From positions 124,001-188,000 of the forward strand of contig CANKHA010000002.1 of the NCBI GenBank assembly GCA_947481685.1: a stretch of DNA of 64,000 bases. Reading direction: 5' to 3'. The notes under the pieces were generated by a model that saw only the letters and a program-made list of their open reading frames with translations, was not told the DNA's origin and made no database searches. This DNA comes from Bradyrhizobiaceae bacterium. GTDB lineage: Bacteria; Pseudomonadota; Alphaproteobacteria; Rhizobiales; Xanthobacteraceae. This document shows positions 18,511-30,504 of this stretch, piece after piece (the stretch's first letter is position 1; each line of letters opens with the position of its first letter). The position numbers were made by a program, and so were the translations under genes.

Positions 18511-20591
18511 CAGTGCGGCCCCGCAAAACTGAACCATGTAATGAGCGCCGCAGCCCCGATGAGCATGGCGAAAGCGTAATGGTAGAGATAGCCGGTCTGC
18601 AGGCGCACGACGTTACGCGACGCATCGAGCACGCGGGCCGAGATACCGTTCGGACCAAAACCATCGATCAGCCAGCCGTCTCCACCCTTCCAGAGCAGGC
18701 GGCCGATCCACAGCAACGGGCGCACGATGATGAAATCGTAGATCTCGTCGAAGTACCACTTGTTCAGCAGGAAGCGATACAGCACGTCGTGTTCGCGCGC
18801 GAGATTGACCGGGATTTGCGGGCTGCGGATATAGAAGAGATAGGCGACGAGGAAGCCCACCACCATCATGACGGTGGGAAGGAAGCCGATCCAAGGCGCG
18901 ATATGATGCATGGCATCTATGATGCCTTCATCCTGCCTGATCGAGTCCCGGAAGAACTCGTGAATATGGTGACCGGCGAATACATCCTTGAAGAGGTAAC
19001 CAGCGACGACCGCGCCGACCGCGAGCACGGCCAGCGGAATCAACATCACCTTCGGGCTTTCATGCGCCGCTTCGTAGTGATGATGGTCGTGCGGCTTTCC
19101 ATGGAAGGTCTTGAACACCAGGCGCCACGAATAAAATGAGGTCAGCCCGGCCGCACCGACGGTGCAGAGGAAACCATAAAGCGCCATCGGGTTCTTGCTG
19201 ACGAACGCCGCTTCGATGATGGCATCCTTGGAGAAATAACCGGCAAACAGTGGAAAGCCCGTCAGTGCGAGCGTCCCGATTGTCATCATCGCGTAAGTGA
19301 AGGGAATCTTCCGCCACAACCCGCCCATGTTGCGGATGTCCTGCTCGTGATGCATCGCGAGGATCACAGAGCCGGAACCGAGGAACAGCAGTGCCTTGAA
19401 GAAGGCATGGGTAAACAGGTGGAACATGCCAACCGAATAGGCCCCTGCTCCCATCGCAACGAACATGTAGCCGAGTTGCGAACAGGTCGAATAGGCGATG
19501 ATGCGCTTGATGTCGTTTTGAACGAGCCCGACGGTTGCAGCAAATAACGCCGTCGATGCACCGATGAACATCACGAAGGTCTGCGCATCGGGCGCCATTT
19601 CAAATAGCGGCGAAAGTCGCGCCACCATGAAGACGCCGGCAGTTACCATGGTCGCCGCGTGAATGAGCGCGGAGACCGGCGTTGGGCCTTCCATCGCGTC
19701 CGGCAACCAGGTGTGCAGGAAAAGCTGCGCCGACTTGCCCATCGCGCCCATAAACAGCGCAAGGCAGATCAGCGTCAGCGCGTTAAAGTCATGCCCGAAA
19801 ACATGAATGTTTCGGCCGGCGATCGACGGCCCGGCGGCAAAAATAGTCTCAAAATCGGTCGACTTCGCCAGCATGAACAGCGCGAAGATGCCAATGGCAA
19901 AGCCGAAATCGCCGACGCGGTTGACCACGAAGGCCTTGATGGCGGCAGCGTTTGCACTCGGCCGCTGATACCAGAAACCGATCAGCAAGTAACTCGCAAG
20001 GCCCACACCCTCCCAGCCAAAGAACATCTGGACCAGGTTATCGGCCGTCACCAGCGACAGCATGAAAAAGGTGAAGAGCGACAGATAAGAGAAGAACCGC
20101 GGGCGGTGCGGATCGTCGGCCATGTAGCCGATGGAATAGAGATGCACGAGCGCTGAAACGGTCGTCACCACGACCAGCATCACTGCCGTCAGGCTATCGA
20201 CGCGGATGGCCCAGTCGATCTTGAGATCGCCCGAGGTGATGAAGTTCAGCACCGCGATACGCGCCGTGTTGCCCTGGAATCCGACGGAAACGAACGCGTA
20301 CCAGGACAAACCGGCAGCAATCATGAGCAAGCCGGCGGTGATGATCTCGGCAAGGCGCGAACCCGCCGCCGGGGGACCTTCGGTGTGCGACTCGTCATGG
20401 GTGTCATGGATCACCGCGCCATGCTCGGGCAGCGGCTGATGTATGTGCGGGCCATGATCGTGGGCATGATCCTCCGCGCCGGACGCAGCGCTGCCACCGG
20501 GATGCCGCGCACGCGCGCCGGCAAGCGCAATGAGGCCGGCGATGATCGCGCCGATCAGCGGCAGGAAGACGATGGCGTGAAACAATCCCAC
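18510..20591 (-). CDS. nuoL: NADH-quinone oxidoreductase subunit L with His-rich periplasmic loop
   Basis: Distal antiporter-like subunit of complex I, 693 residues, including the long lateral helix at the C-terminus. Core motifs are [21 protein letters not shown] and [23 protein letters not shown]. Between the first and second helices (residues about 30-76) is a hydrophilic insert with ten histidines ([20 protein letters not shown] and on). This is absent from the E. coli protein. By NuoL topology the loop should face the periplasm. The stop overlaps the nuoM start by one base. Confidence 0.97.
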   Translation of the reverse strand: MGLFHAIVFLPLIGAIIAGLIALAGARARHPGGSAASGAEDHAHDHGPHIHQPLPEHGAVIHDTHDESHTEGPPAAGSRLAEIITAGLLMIAAGLSWYAFVSVGFQGNTARIAVLNFITSGDLKIDWAIRVDSLTAVMLVVVTTVSALVHLYSIGYMADDPHRPRFFSYLSLFTFFMLSLVTADNLVQMFFGWEGVGLASYLLIGFWYQRPSANAAAIKAFVVNRVGDFGFAIGIFALFMLAKSTDFETIFAAGPSIAGRNIHVFGHDFNALTLICLALFMGAMGKSAQLFLHTWLPDAMEGPTPVSALIHAATMVTAGVFMVARLSPLFEMAPDAQTFVMFIGASTALFAATVGLVQNDIKRIIAYSTCSQLGYMFVAMGAGAYSVGMFHLFTHAFFKALLFLGSGSVILAMHHEQDIRNMGGLWRKIPFTYAMMTIGTLALTGFPLFAGYFSKDAIIEAAFVSKNPMALYGFLCTVGAAGLTSFYSWRLVFKTFHGKPHDHHHYEAAHESPKVMLIPLAVLAVGAVVAGYLFKDVFAGHHIHEFFRDSIRQDEGIIDAMHHIAPWIGFLPTVMMVVGFLVAYLFYIRSPQIPVNLAREHDVLYRFLLNKWYFDEIYDFIIVRPLLWIGRLLWKGGDGWLIDGFGPNGISARVLDASRNVVRLQTGYLYHYAFAMLIGAAALITWFSFAGPH

Positions 20592-20594
20592 CGG

Positions 20595-20903
20595 TCAGCC
20601 TTTCATCATGTTGATGTCTTCCACGGCAATCGAGCCGCGGTTGCGGAAATAGACGACGAGAATGGCAAGACCGATCGCGGCTTCCGCGGCGGCTACCGTC
20701 AGCACCAGCAGCGCGAACACCTGTCCGACCAGATCGCCGATGAAGGCGGAGAACGACACCAGGTTGATGTTGACCGCGAGCAGGATCAGCTCGATCGACA
20801 TCAGGATGATGATGACGTTCTTGCGGTTAAGGAAAATGCCGAAGATGCCAAGCGTGAACAGAATGGCGGCAACGGTGAGGTAATGGCCCAGCCCGATGGT
20901 CAT
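20595..20903 (-). CDS. nuoK: NADH-quinone oxidoreductase subunit K
   Basis: Small membrane subunit of complex I, 102 residues and three helices. The ATG at 20903 ([19 protein letters not shown]) overlaps the nuoJ stop by 4 bp. The two conserved membrane glutamates appear in [13 protein letters not shown] and [12 protein letters not shown]. Confidence 0.97.
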   Translation of the reverse strand: MTIGLGHYLTVAAILFTLGIFGIFLNRKNVIIILMSIELILLAVNINLVSFSAFIGDLVGQVFALLVLTVAAAEAAIGLAILVVYFRNRGSIAVEDINMMKG

Positions 20904-21532
20904 GACACCTTCTCCTCGATGTCTTCCTTGATCCCTTGCCCGGACGGGACCTGCTTGATTTCGATGGCGGTCGCCTTGTTGCGCGCATTCTGCACGCTCG
21001 CAATTTGGCGCTTCGCCGACTGGCGGTGCTGCAGCGTGAGCACAATCGCTCCGATCATCGCGACCAGCAGCACGAGACCGGCAAGCTGAAAGTAATAGAC
21101 GTACTTTGTATAAAGCACGAGGCCGAGCGCCATGGTGTTGCTGACGTCGGTGGGAATTGGCGTCGTGATGCTTTGCGGCATCGTTGGCGCAATGGTCCAC
21201 GCGCCGACCACCAGCAGCAGTTCCGCCAGCAGGATGCAGCCGACCACGGCGCCGATCGGCAGATATTGCAGGAAGCCTTCGCGCAACTCGGTGAAGTCGA
21301 CATCGAGCATCATCACCACGAACAGGAACAGCACGGCGACCGCGCCGACATAGACCACGACAAGGATCATGGCGACGAATTCAGCACCGAGCAGCACAAA
21401 CAGGCCGGACGCATTCACGAAAGCGAGGATCAGGAACAGCACGGAATGCACCGCGTTCTTCGACGCGATCACCATGAATGCCGAGGCAATGCACAGGCTG
21501 GCAAAAATGTAGAAGAACAAGGGGGCGATCAT
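20900..21532 (-). CDS. nuoJ: NADH-quinone oxidoreductase subunit J
   Basis: Membrane subunit of complex I, 210 residues with five predicted helices. The ATG at 21532 ([20 protein letters not shown]) is the family start; the open frame upstream overlaps nuoI and is not family-like. The conserved [20 protein letters not shown] helix is present. A cytosolic tail of about 35 residues ([20 protein letters not shown] and on) follows the last helix. Confidence 0.96.
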   Translation of the reverse strand: MIAPLFFYIFASLCIASAFMVIASKNAVHSVLFLILAFVNASGLFVLLGAEFVAMILVVVYVGAVAVLFLFVVMMLDVDFTELREGFLQYLPIGAVVGCILLAELLLVVGAWTIAPTMPQSITTPIPTDVSNTMALGLVLYTKYVYYFQLAGLVLLVAMIGAIVLTLQHRQSAKRQIASVQNARNKATAIEIKQVPSGQGIKEDIEEKVS

Positions 21533-21545
21533 CGACGGGGCTTCC

Positions 21546-22034
21546 TCACCGGTACGGCGCGTCGAGCGCGATGTTCTTGGCGATCTCGCGTTCCCAGCGG
21601 TCGCCATTCGCAAGGAGTTTGTCCTTGTCGTAGTAAAGCTCCTCGCGGGTTTCCGTCGCGAATTCGAAGTTCGGCCCTTCCACGATCGCATCGACCGGGC
21701 AGGCTTCCTGGCACAGGCCGCAATAGATGCACTTCACCATGTCGATGTCATAGCGCGTGGTGCGGCGCGTGCCATCGTTGCGCCGCGGACCGGCTTCGAT
21801 GGTAATGGCCTGCGCCGGGCAGATCGCCTCGCACAGTTTACAAGCGATGCAACGCTCTTCGCCGTTGGGATAGCGGCGCAGCGCATGTTCGCCGCGGAAG
21901 CGCGGCGAGATCGGTCCCTTCTCGAACGGATAGTTCAGCGTCGGCTTCGGTTTGAAAAAATAACGCATCGCCAGAAAGAAGGCGGATACGAATTCCGTCA
22001 TGAAGATGGTGCGCGCGGCTTGATCGAGTTTCAT
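21546..22034 (-). CDS. nuoI: NADH-quinone oxidoreductase subunit I
   Basis: Peripheral-arm iron-sulfur subunit of complex I, 162 residues, carrying clusters N6a and N6b. The two 4Fe-4S motifs are complete: [12 protein letters not shown] and [12 protein letters not shown]. Start ATG at 22034 ([20 protein letters not shown]), 4 bp after the nuoH stop. The amphipathic N-terminal helix anchors it to the membrane arm. Confidence 0.97.
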   Translation of the reverse strand: MKLDQAARTIFMTEFVSAFFLAMRYFFKPKPTLNYPFEKGPISPRFRGEHALRRYPNGEERCIACKLCEAICPAQAITIEAGPRRNDGTRRTTRYDIDMVKCIYCGLCQEACPVDAIVEGPNFEFATETREELYYDKDKLLANGDRWEREIAKNIALDAPYR

Positions 22035-22038
22035 CGCT

Positions 22039-23070
22039 CTACCTCGGCCCCAATCCGCCGAATTGCAGCACGGCGGCCACAATCACGACCATCGCCAGCG
22101 ACAACGGCAGGAAGAACTTCCAGCCTATCCGCATCAACTGGTCGTAGCGATAGCGTGGCACCATCGCCTTCGCCATGGCGAAGATGAAGAAGATGAAGAA
22201 GACCTTGAGCAGGAACCAGACGATCCCCGGCACCCAGGTGAAAGGCGCAAACGGGATCGGTGAGAGCCAGCCGCCCAGGAACAGAATTGTCGCCAACGCG
22301 CACATCGTGGTGATGGCGACATATTCACCGAGCATGAACAGCATGTAAGGCGACGCGCTATATTCCACCATGAAGCCGGCAACCAGCTCGGACTCCGCTT
22401 CCACCAGATCGAACGGCGGCCGGTTGGTCTCCGCCATCGCCGAGATGATGAAGATCACGAACATCGGGAACAGCGGCAGCCAGTACCAGCTGAACATGCC
22501 GTAAGGCCCGTTCTGCGCTTCGACCACGGCCGTCAGATTGAGCGAGCCGACACACAGCAAAACGGTAATGATCACGAAACCGATGGAGACTTCGTAGGAA
22601 ACCATCTGCGCGGCGGAGCGTAGCGCTGCGAGGAACGGATACTTCGAGTTCGATGCCCAGCCGGCCATGATGATGCCGTAGACGCCGAGCGACGAGATCG
22701 CGAAGACGTAAAGGATGCCAACGTTGAGATTGGCTATCACCCAACCGGCGTTGACCGGAATCACAGCCCAGGCGGCAAGCGCCAGCACGGTGGTGATCAG
22801 CGGCGCCAGCAGGAAGACGCCCTTGTTGGCGCCGTCCGGAATGATCGGCTCTTTCACCACGAACTTGATCAGGTCGGCGAAGGATTGCAACAGCCCGAAA
22901 GGACCAACTACGTTCGGCCCGCGGCGGATCTGCACCGCCGCCCAGATCTTGCGGTCGGCCAACAGCAGATAGGCGATGATGATCAGTAGCGTCACCATCA
23001 ACAGCAGGCTTTGCGCCACCATGATGATGAGCGGCCAAAGATAAGTGGACCAAATCTCGGTGAGTGTCAT
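22039..23070 (-). CDS. nuoH: NADH-quinone oxidoreductase subunit H
   Basis: Membrane subunit that forms the quinone chamber with NuoB and NuoD, 343 residues, about eight helices. Conserved motifs are [20 protein letters not shown], the EPIIP loop, and [20 protein letters not shown], which contains the acidic residues linking quinone reduction to proton movement. Starts 4 bp after the nuoG stop. Confidence 0.97.
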   Translation of the reverse strand: MTLTEIWSTYLWPLIIMVAQSLLLMVTLLIIIAYLLLADRKIWAAVQIRRGPNVVGPFGLLQSFADLIKFVVKEPIIPDGANKGVFLLAPLITTVLALAAWAVIPVNAGWVIANLNVGILYVFAISSLGVYGIIMAGWASNSKYPFLAALRSAAQMVSYEVSIGFVIITVLLCVGSLNLTAVVEAQNGPYGMFSWYWLPLFPMFVIFIISAMAETNRPPFDLVEAESELVAGFMVEYSASPYMLFMLGEYVAITTMCALATILFLGGWLSPIPFAPFTWVPGIVWFLLKVFFIFFIFAMAKAMVPRYRYDQLMRIGWKFFLPLSLAMVVIVAAVLQFGGLGPR

Positions 23071-23074
23071 GCGA

Positions 23075-25159
23075 TCACTCCGCCGCCGTCAGTGCCGCGC
23101 CGCCGGAGGCGAGCGAGGCGCATTCCGCCATCACGGCGGATGCGCGCGCGATGGGATTGGTGAAATAGAAATTCTCGACGCTGGAACGGAACGGCGTCTT
23201 GCCCAGCGCGCCGCCGAGCGATGCGAGTTTGTTGATGTCGCCGGGCTGACCCGCTTCGATCTGGTCGAGCCGCGCGAGATGCGGATATGCGACGAAGATT
23301 GTCCGGCGCAATTGCGCCAGGGAGTCATACGGCAACCGCTTGTTGAGATGATCGGACAGCGCGCGGATGATCGCCCAGTCCTCACGGGCATCGCCCGGCG
23401 GGAAGCTGGCGCGCTTGGCCATCTGCACACGGCCTTCGGTGTTCACATAGATGCCGGACTTCTCCGGATAGGCCGCGCCCGGCAGGATGACGTCGGCGCG
23501 ATGCGCGCCGCGGTCGCCGTGGGTACCGATATAGACAACGAAGGCACCATTCGCGACTTCGATCTCGTCGGCGCCAAGCAGGAACAGCACATCAAGGGTG
23601 CCATACGCCGTCATTTCCGTCGCGCTCAGGCCGCCCTCGCCCGGCACGAAGCCGATATCGAGTGCGCCGACGCGCGATGCCGCGCTCTGGAGCACCGAGA
23701 AACCGTTCCAGCCATCCTTGATCGCCCCGAAATCTGTCGCGGCTTTCGCGGCGGCAGACGCAAGCGCCGCCCCATCTTTACCAGTGAAGACGCTTGAGCC
23801 GACAATCACCATGGGGCGCTCGGCGGCTTTGAAGGCTTTGGTGAAGTCGCTGTCGCTTCCGGCGAGCTTGCTGAGGCTATCAGCGCCCGCGCCGAGATAG
23901 TCGAAGGGATACGTCAGGTCGGCACGGTTGCCGATCACACCGATAGGAAATTTTCCGGCGCGCCAGCGCTTACGGATGCGCGCATTAAGCACAGGCGCTT
24001 CGTGGCGAGGATTGCTGCCGATGATCAGCAGCGCGTCCGCCTTGTCGATTCCGGCAACGGTGGCATTGAACAGGTAGCTCGCCCGGCCCCATTTCGGATC
24101 GATCGCCGAGCCGTCCTGGCGCGCATCAATATTGGCGGTGCCAAGCCGCGTCATCAGCTCCTTCAGCGCGAACATATCTTCGACCGCGCAGAGATCGCCC
24201 GCGATCGCACCCATGCGGTTCGGCGTTGAAGCCTTCACCTTGGCAGAGATTGCATCGAACGCTTCGGCCCACGACGCCGGGCGCATGCGCCCGTTCTCGC
24301 GGACGTAGGGCTGGTCGAGACGCTGGGTGCCCAATCCGTCCACGACATGGCGCGTCTTGTCGGAAATCCATTCCTCGTTCACGTCCTCGTTGACGCGCGG
24401 CAGGATACGCATCACCTCGCGCCCGCGCGCATCGATGCGAATGGCTGAGCCGAGGGCATCCATCACGTCGATGGATTCCGTCTTCGACAATTCCCACGGC
24501 CGCGCTGCGAAAGCATAGGGCTTCGACGTCAGCGCGCCGACTGGGCAGAGATCGACCAGGTTGCCCTGCAATTCGGAGGTCAAAGCCTTTTCGAGATAAG
24601 TCGTTATCTCCATATCCTCGCCGCGGCCCGTCGCACCCATCTCCGGCACGCCCGCCACTTCCGCTGCAAAGCGGACACAGCGCGTGCACTGAATGCAGCG
24701 GTTCATCGAGGTCTTCACCAAGGCGCCGAGATACTTGTCCTCGACCGCGCGCTTGTTTTCCTGGAAACGGCTTGAATCCACGCCATAGGCCATGGCCTGA
24801 TCCTGCAGATCGCATTCGCCGCCCTGGTCGCAGATCGGGCAGTCGAGCGGATGGTTTATCAGCAGGAATTCCATCACGCCTTCGCGCGCCTTCTTCACCA
24901 TCGGAGACTTGGTGAACATTACCGGCAGTTCGCCATTCGGTCCGGGACGCAGGTCGCGAAGATTTTGTGCGCAGGACGCGATTGGTTTCGGCGGCCCGCC
25001 CTTCACTTCGATCAGGCACATCCGGCAATTACCGGCAATCGACAGCCGCTCGTGGAAACAGAAGCGCGGAATTTCCGCGCCCGCGGCTTCGCAGGCCTGC
25101 AGGAGCGTCAGCTCGGGCGGAAGGTCGTGTTCGTTGCCGTCGATGATGACTTTGGTCAT
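23075..25159 (-). CDS. nuoG: NADH-quinone oxidoreductase subunit G
   Basis: Largest peripheral-arm subunit, 694 residues. The N-terminal ferredoxin-like domain has the 2Fe-2S ligands ([20 protein letters not shown]) and the histidine-containing motif around [19 protein letters not shown], then the [10 protein letters not shown] 4Fe-4S motif. The C-terminal two thirds is the inactive molybdopterin-oxidoreductase-like domain. Length and motif spacing fit the alphaproteobacterial form. Starts 3 bp after the nuoF stop. Confidence 0.97.
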   Translation of the reverse strand: MTKVIIDGNEHDLPPELTLLQACEAAGAEIPRFCFHERLSIAGNCRMCLIEVKGGPPKPIASCAQNLRDLRPGPNGELPVMFTKSPMVKKAREGVMEFLLINHPLDCPICDQGGECDLQDQAMAYGVDSSRFQENKRAVEDKYLGALVKTSMNRCIQCTRCVRFAAEVAGVPEMGATGRGEDMEITTYLEKALTSELQGNLVDLCPVGALTSKPYAFAARPWELSKTESIDVMDALGSAIRIDARGREVMRILPRVNEDVNEEWISDKTRHVVDGLGTQRLDQPYVRENGRMRPASWAEAFDAISAKVKASTPNRMGAIAGDLCAVEDMFALKELMTRLGTANIDARQDGSAIDPKWGRASYLFNATVAGIDKADALLIIGSNPRHEAPVLNARIRKRWRAGKFPIGVIGNRADLTYPFDYLGAGADSLSKLAGSDSDFTKAFKAAERPMVIVGSSVFTGKDGAALASAAAKAATDFGAIKDGWNGFSVLQSAASRVGALDIGFVPGEGGLSATEMTAYGTLDVLFLLGADEIEVANGAFVVYIGTHGDRGAHRADVILPGAAYPEKSGIYVNTEGRVQMAKRASFPPGDAREDWAIIRALSDHLNKRLPYDSLAQLRRTIFVAYPHLARLDQIEAGQPGDINKLASLGGALGKTPFRSSVENFYFTNPIARASAVMAECASLASGGAALTAAE

Positions 25160-25162
25160 GAC

Positions 25163-26485
<1,323 letters not shown>

Positions 26486-27154
26486 CTATTTCGTTCCCTC
26501 ACCCAGTGGTGGCTTGGGTGTCGCGGCCTGCTTCTTGGTACCGCCCTTGGTATTGAAACTCGTCAGCGTCGTCGGGCCGCCGACGGGCGCTGAAAACTGA
26601 CGGTCGATCTGCGGACCAGGCTTCGGCTCGGCGCCAGCAGAAAACTGATCGAGCAGATCTTCCAGGCTATCTGCTGTGAGATCCTCGTAGAAATCGTAAT
26701 TGATCTGCACCATCGGCGCGTTCACGCAAGCGCCGAGGCATTCGACTTCGACCCAGGAGAACTTGCCGTCCGGCGTGACGTGAAACTGTCCGCCGATCCG
26801 CTTGTGGCAGACCTTTTTCAGATCTTCCGCACCGCGCAGCACGCACGGCGTCGTGCCACAAAGCTGCACGTGATAGCGGCCGACCGGCTCAAGATTGAAC
26901 ATGGTGTAGAAGGTCGCCACCTCAAGCACGCGGATGTAAGCCATGCCGAGCATATCGGCGACATGCTCGATGGCCTTCTGCGGCACCCAGCCGCCGGACT
27001 GTTCCTGCGCCCTCCACAACAGTGGAATGACCGCGGAAGCCTGACGCCCCTCCGGGAACTTGGCGATCTGCGCCTTTGCCCATGTCACGTTCTTCGCCGA
27101 GAAGGCGAATTCGCTAGGCTGAACGTCGGATGCGGCGAGACGGCGAACGGCCAT
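26486..27154 (-). CDS. nuoE: NADH-quinone oxidoreductase subunit E
   Basis: The 24-kDa 2Fe-2S subunit, 222 residues. Cluster N1a ligands are in CGTTPCVLRGA and CLGACVNAPMV. The C-terminal part after about residue 170 is a Pro/Lys/Thr-rich extension (TKGGTKKQAATPKPPLGEG). It does not carry the helix-hairpin-helix tail found on NuoE in some relatives, whereas S2 in this window does. The gene is separated from nuoD by the small secreted-protein gene. Confidence 0.97.
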   Translation of the reverse strand: MAVRRLAASDVQPSEFAFSAKNVTWAKAQIAKFPEGRQASAVIPLLWRAQEQSGGWVPQKAIEHVADMLGMAYIRVLEVATFYTMFNLEPVGRYHVQLCGTTPCVLRGAEDLKKVCHKRIGGQFHVTPDGKFSWVEVECLGACVNAPMVQINYDFYEDLTADSLEDLLDQFSAGAEPKPGPQIDRQFSAPVGGPTTLTSFNTKGGTKKQAATPKPPLGEGTK

Positions 27155-27161
27155 TACACAC

Positions 27162-27389
27162 TCACTTGATGGTGCGGCAGCTCTGGGTTTCGCCGCTACG
27201 CAGCTCGACCGAGCACCAGACCAGTTGGTTATCTTTCTTCAGCATGAACTGAAGGAACGGGTTGCCGAAGTCCGAATGAATCACCTGAAAACCCTGCGCC
27301 AGATAACCCGAGACCGTTGGCTTATCCTGTGCGAGCGTCGGTGACGCAAAAACAACAGCAGCAATTGCAGCAGCTAAAAATAATTTCAT
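27162..27389 (-). CDS. Small secreted protein embedded in the nuo operon
   Basis: A 75-residue product with a clean signal peptide ([20 protein letters not shown], cleavage likely before QDKP) and a 54-residue mature part that has two cysteines ([15 protein letters not shown]), which could form a disulfide. The start overlaps the nuoD stop by 4 bp (ATGA), so it is translationally coupled to nuoD, and nuoE begins upstream of its own frame only 7 bp after it. I do not recognise the family. The location implies a role linked to complex I, such as assembly or protection on the periplasmic side, but that is inference. A small insertion with no role in respiration remains possible. Confidence 0.85.
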   Translation of the reverse strand: MKLFLAAAIAAVVFASPTLAQDKPTVSGYLAQGFQVIHSDFGNPFLQFMLKKDNQLVWCSVELRSGETQSCRTIK

Positions 27390-28582
27390 CGATCGACCTC
27401 CCCAAAGACGATATCCAGCGACCCCAGGATCGCCGAAACGTCAGCCAGCATGTATCCCCTGCAAAGAAAATCCATCGCCTGCAAATGCGCAAAGCCGGGC
27501 GCGCGAATCTTGCATTTGTACGGCTTGTTGCTGCCGTCAGCGACGAGATAAACGCCGAACTCGCCCTTGGGCGCCTCGACCGCTGCATAAACTTCGCCCG
27601 GCGGAACGTGGAAGCCTTCGGTATAAAGCTTGAAGTGATGGATTAGCGCTTCCATCGACCGCTTCATCTCCCCGCGCTTGGGCGGCACAATCTTGTTGTC
27701 GAGTACCGTGACCGGGCCCTGCCCTTCCGGCGAGCGCAGTTTCTCGAGACACTGCTTCATGATGCGGATCGACTGGCGCATCTCTTCCATGCGGATGAGC
27801 TGGCGATCGTAATTGTCGCCGTTCTTGCCAACCGGAATATCGAAGTCGAGCTCGGCATAACATTCGTAAGGCTGCGCCTTGCGCAAATCCCACGCCGCCC
27901 CGGAACCACGCACCATCACCCCGGAGAAACCCCAGGCCCAAGCATCTTCCAATTTCACCACGGCGATATCGACGTTACGCTGCTTGAAGATGCGGTTCTC
28001 CATCACCAGCGCATCCAGGTCGTCGCAGGTCTTGAGGAACGGATCGCAGAACGCGTAAATGTCGTCGATCAGCTTCGACGGCAGATCCTGATGCACGCCA
28101 CCTGGACGGAAATAGGCCGCATGCATCCGGCTGCCCGAAGCCCGCTCGTAGAACACCATCAGTTTTTCGCGTTCCTCGAAGCCCCACAGCGGCGGGGTCA
28201 GCGCACCGACGTCCATCGCCTGCGTGGTGACGTTGAGGATATGTGAGAGCAGCCGGCCGATCTCGGAGTAAAGCACCCGGATCAACTGCGCGCGCTTCGG
28301 CACCTGCAAACCGAGCAGCTTCTCGATCGCGAGACAGAAAGCGTGCTCCTGATTCATCGGCGCGACATAGTCGAGCCGGTCGAAATACGGGATCGCCTGC
28401 AGATAGGTCTTGTACTCGATCAGTTTCTCGGTGCCGCGATGCAGCAGACCGATATGCGGATCGACGCGTTCGACCACTTCACCGTCGAGCTCGAGCACGA
28501 GACGCAGCACGCCGTGCGCAGCCGGATGCTGCGGTCCGAAATTCATTGTGAAGGTGCGCGGCGCCGGCTCGTTCTTGCCCAT
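27386..28582 (-). CDS. nuoD: NADH-quinone oxidoreductase subunit D
   Basis: The 49-kDa subunit of complex I, 398 residues, which lines the quinone site. Recognisable segments are [20 protein letters not shown] with the conserved histidines, [19 protein letters not shown], and the ending [15 protein letters not shown]-like tail ([14 protein letters not shown]). NuoC and NuoD are separate proteins here, unlike the fused form of E. coli. Start overlaps the nuoC stop by one base. Confidence 0.97.
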   Translation of the reverse strand: MGKNEPAPRTFTMNFGPQHPAAHGVLRLVLELDGEVVERVDPHIGLLHRGTEKLIEYKTYLQAIPYFDRLDYVAPMNQEHAFCLAIEKLLGLQVPKRAQLIRVLYSEIGRLLSHILNVTTQAMDVGALTPPLWGFEEREKLMVFYERASGSRMHAAYFRPGGVHQDLPSKLIDDIYAFCDPFLKTCDDLDALVMENRIFKQRNVDIAVVKLEDAWAWGFSGVMVRGSGAAWDLRKAQPYECYAELDFDIPVGKNGDNYDRQLIRMEEMRQSIRIMKQCLEKLRSPEGQGPVTVLDNKIVPPKRGEMKRSMEALIHHFKLYTEGFHVPPGEVYAAVEAPKGEFGVYLVADGSNKPYKCKIRAPGFAHLQAMDFLCRGYMLADVSAILGSLDIVFGEVDR

Positions 28583-29223
28583 TACGAACCCTTCCCTTCA
28601 GGCGCAGCAGCGGGCTTGGCCTGCTCTTTCGCCTTCTCGTCGCCCGGCAGCACGTAATCGGCGCCTTCCCAGGGTGAGAGGAAATCGAAGTTGCGGAATT
28701 CCTGCGCGAGCTTCACCGGGTCATAAACCACGCGCTTCTGCTGATCGTCCCAGCGCACCTCGACAAAACCTGTGAGGGGGAAATCCTTGCGCAGCGGGTG
28801 ACCTTCGAAACCGTAATCGGTGAGAAGACGCCGCATGTCGGGATGGCCGGTGAAAGGCACGCCGTAAAGATCGTAGGTTTCGCGCTCGAACCAGTCCGAG
28901 CCCGGGAAGACAGAGATGATCGATGGCACAGAGGCATTCTCAGCCACTTCCGCCTTGACGCGGATGCGCGTGTTTTTGGTCGGCGACAGAAAATGCCAGA
29001 CCACATCGAAACGCTTCTCGCGCGACGGCCAATCGATCGCAGTCACATCGATGATGCAGACAAAACGGCAGCGCGGATCGTCGCGCAGAAACGTCGCAAC
29101 CTTCACGATGTCAGCGGCCTCGACATGCAAGGTGAGTTCGCCGAACGCAACGGCATGTCCGGTCACCGATGGTGCCAGCGCCTGCTTGAGGGTCGCGCCT
29201 AATGTGTCGAGCGTTTCGTCCAT
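28582..29223 (-). CDS. nuoC: NADH-quinone oxidoreductase subunit C
   Basis: The 30-kDa subunit, 213 residues. The signature [29 protein letters not shown] region is intact, ending in [17 protein letters not shown]. The C-terminus has a short Lys/Glu/Ala-rich tail ([18 protein letters not shown]). Located 9 bp after nuoB. Confidence 0.97.
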   Translation of the reverse strand: MDETLDTLGATLKQALAPSVTGHAVAFGELTLHVEAADIVKVATFLRDDPRCRFVCIIDVTAIDWPSREKRFDVVWHFLSPTKNTRIRVKAEVAENASVPSIISVFPGSDWFERETYDLYGVPFTGHPDMRRLLTDYGFEGHPLRKDFPLTGFVEVRWDDQQKRVVYDPVKLAQEFRNFDFLSPWEGADYVLPGDEKAKEQAKPAAAPEGKGS

Positions 29224-29232
29224 GGTTCTCGT

Positions 29233-29814
29233 TCAGCGCTCGATGGTGCCGGTGCGGCGGATTTTCTTCTGCAGCAGAAGCACGCCGTAAAGCAGCGCTT
29301 CCGCCGTCGGCGGGCAGCCCGGGACATAGATGTCGACAGGTACGATGCGGTCGCAGCCGCGCACCACGGCGTAAGAATAGTGATAATAGCCGCCGCCATT
29401 GGCGCAGCTTCCCATGGAAATGACGTAACGCGGCTCCGGCATCTGGTCGTAAACACGGCGCAGCGCGGGCGCCATCTTGTTGGTCAGTGTGCCGGCAACG
29501 ATCATCACGTCCGATTGGCGGGGCGATGCACGCGGTGCGAAGCCGAAGCGTTCGACGTCATAACGCGGCATCGACAGCTGCATCATTTCAACCGCGCAGC
29601 AGGCGAGACCGAAGGTCATCCACATCAGCGAGCCGGTACGCGCCCAGATGATGAGGTCGTCAGCCGCAGCGACAAGGAAGCCCTTGTCCGCCAGCTCATT
29701 ATTGAGGCCAATAAAATAAGGATCCTCAGCGCCGACCGGTTTTCCGGTACGCGGGTCAAGAATGCCTTTCGGCGCGGGGGCGACCAGAGTGCCCGATGTG
29801 TCGGTCAATCCCAT
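29233..29814 (-). CDS. nuoB: NADH-quinone oxidoreductase subunit B
   Basis: Iron-sulfur subunit carrying cluster N2, the last electron carrier before quinone. In 193 residues the four cysteines are in [18 protein letters not shown] and [12 protein letters not shown] chose the ATG at 29814 (MGLTDTSG) because AGGGAG lies 8 nt upstream; it overlaps the nuoA stop by 10 bp. An in-frame ATG at 29835 would add seven residues. Confidence 0.96.
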   Translation of the reverse strand: MGLTDTSGTLVAPAPKGILDPRTGKPVGAEDPYFIGLNNELADKGFLVAAADDLIIWARTGSLMWMTFGLACCAVEMMQLSMPRYDVERFGFAPRASPRQSDVMIVAGTLTNKMAPALRRVYDQMPEPRYVISMGSCANGGGYYHYSYAVVRGCDRIVPVDIYVPGCPPTAEALLYGVLLLQKKIRRTGTIER

Positions 29815-30170
29815 TCGAGTGCTCCCTTCTTCCACTCATAGGCAAAGCCGATGGTGAGCACTGCGAGGAAGATCATCATCGACCAGAAGCCGTAAAGCCC
29901 GATTTTCCCGAAGGCGACGGCCCATGGAAACAGGAACGCGACTTCGAGATCGAAGATGATGAAGAGGATGGCGACGAGATAAAACCGCACGTCGAATTTC
30001 ATGCGTGCGTCGTCGAACGGATTGAAGCCGCATTCGTATGCCGAGAGCTTGATCGGATCCGGGGCGCTATAGGCCACAATGAACGGGGCGACCAGCAGCG
30101 CGAGGCTGAGCACCAGCGCGACACCAATAAAAACCACGAGCGGCAGATAATCGAGCAAGAGCTGGTTCAT
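29805..30170 (-). CDS. nuoA: NADH-quinone oxidoreductase subunit A
   Basis: First gene of the complex I operon: a 121-residue membrane subunit with three helices. Conserved motifs are [20 protein letters not shown], the loop with the switchable cysteine, and [20 protein letters not shown]-like helix ([20 protein letters not shown]). I chose the ATG at 30170 ([19 protein letters not shown]); an ATG seven codons upstream is possible. The order A-B-C-D-x-E-F-G-H-I-J-K-L-M-N is complete. Confidence 0.96.
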   Translation of the reverse strand: MNQLLLDYLPLVVFIGVALVLSLALLVAPFIVAYSAPDPIKLSAYECGFNPFDDARMKFDVRFYLVAILFIIFDLEVAFLFPWAVAFGKIGLYGFWSMMIFLAVLTIGFAYEWKKGALEWD

Positions 30171-30504
30171 CGACGACCATTTCCCGTCCACAGGCCGAAG
30201 CCGCAGACCGAAGTTCCGAGCGTCCCCCCGACCGGAAATCCCGCGCCCAGGCCTTGGCCGGCCCCTTCCGCTGGAAGTTTAGATGCTGGAATCGTTGCGG
30301 AATCGGGACGCAGGTTAGAAGCGATTGAGGATTAGCGCAGCGCAGCAAGGGTGGCAAGGCAGCCGTGGGACTACTTCCCATGCGAAAGCGTGTGGTGCGC
30401 AACGTCACGGGAATGCGACAAAAATCGTAAGGCGGAACGATGCACTTGAATGCTATGGCAAAAACACTGCCAGCGGAGGCGCTCGACCGGTAAAGGTGAG
30501 GACT
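30171..30504. other. Divergent intergenic region, nuoA to hydrolase
   Basis: A 334-bp region between nuoA (minus) and the hydrolase remnant (plus). It should hold the nuo promoter. The best minus-strand candidate is TTGCCA-N17-TAATCC (about 30329-30357), whose -10 is poor. No long open frame or RNA gene is apparent. Confidence 0.35.
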
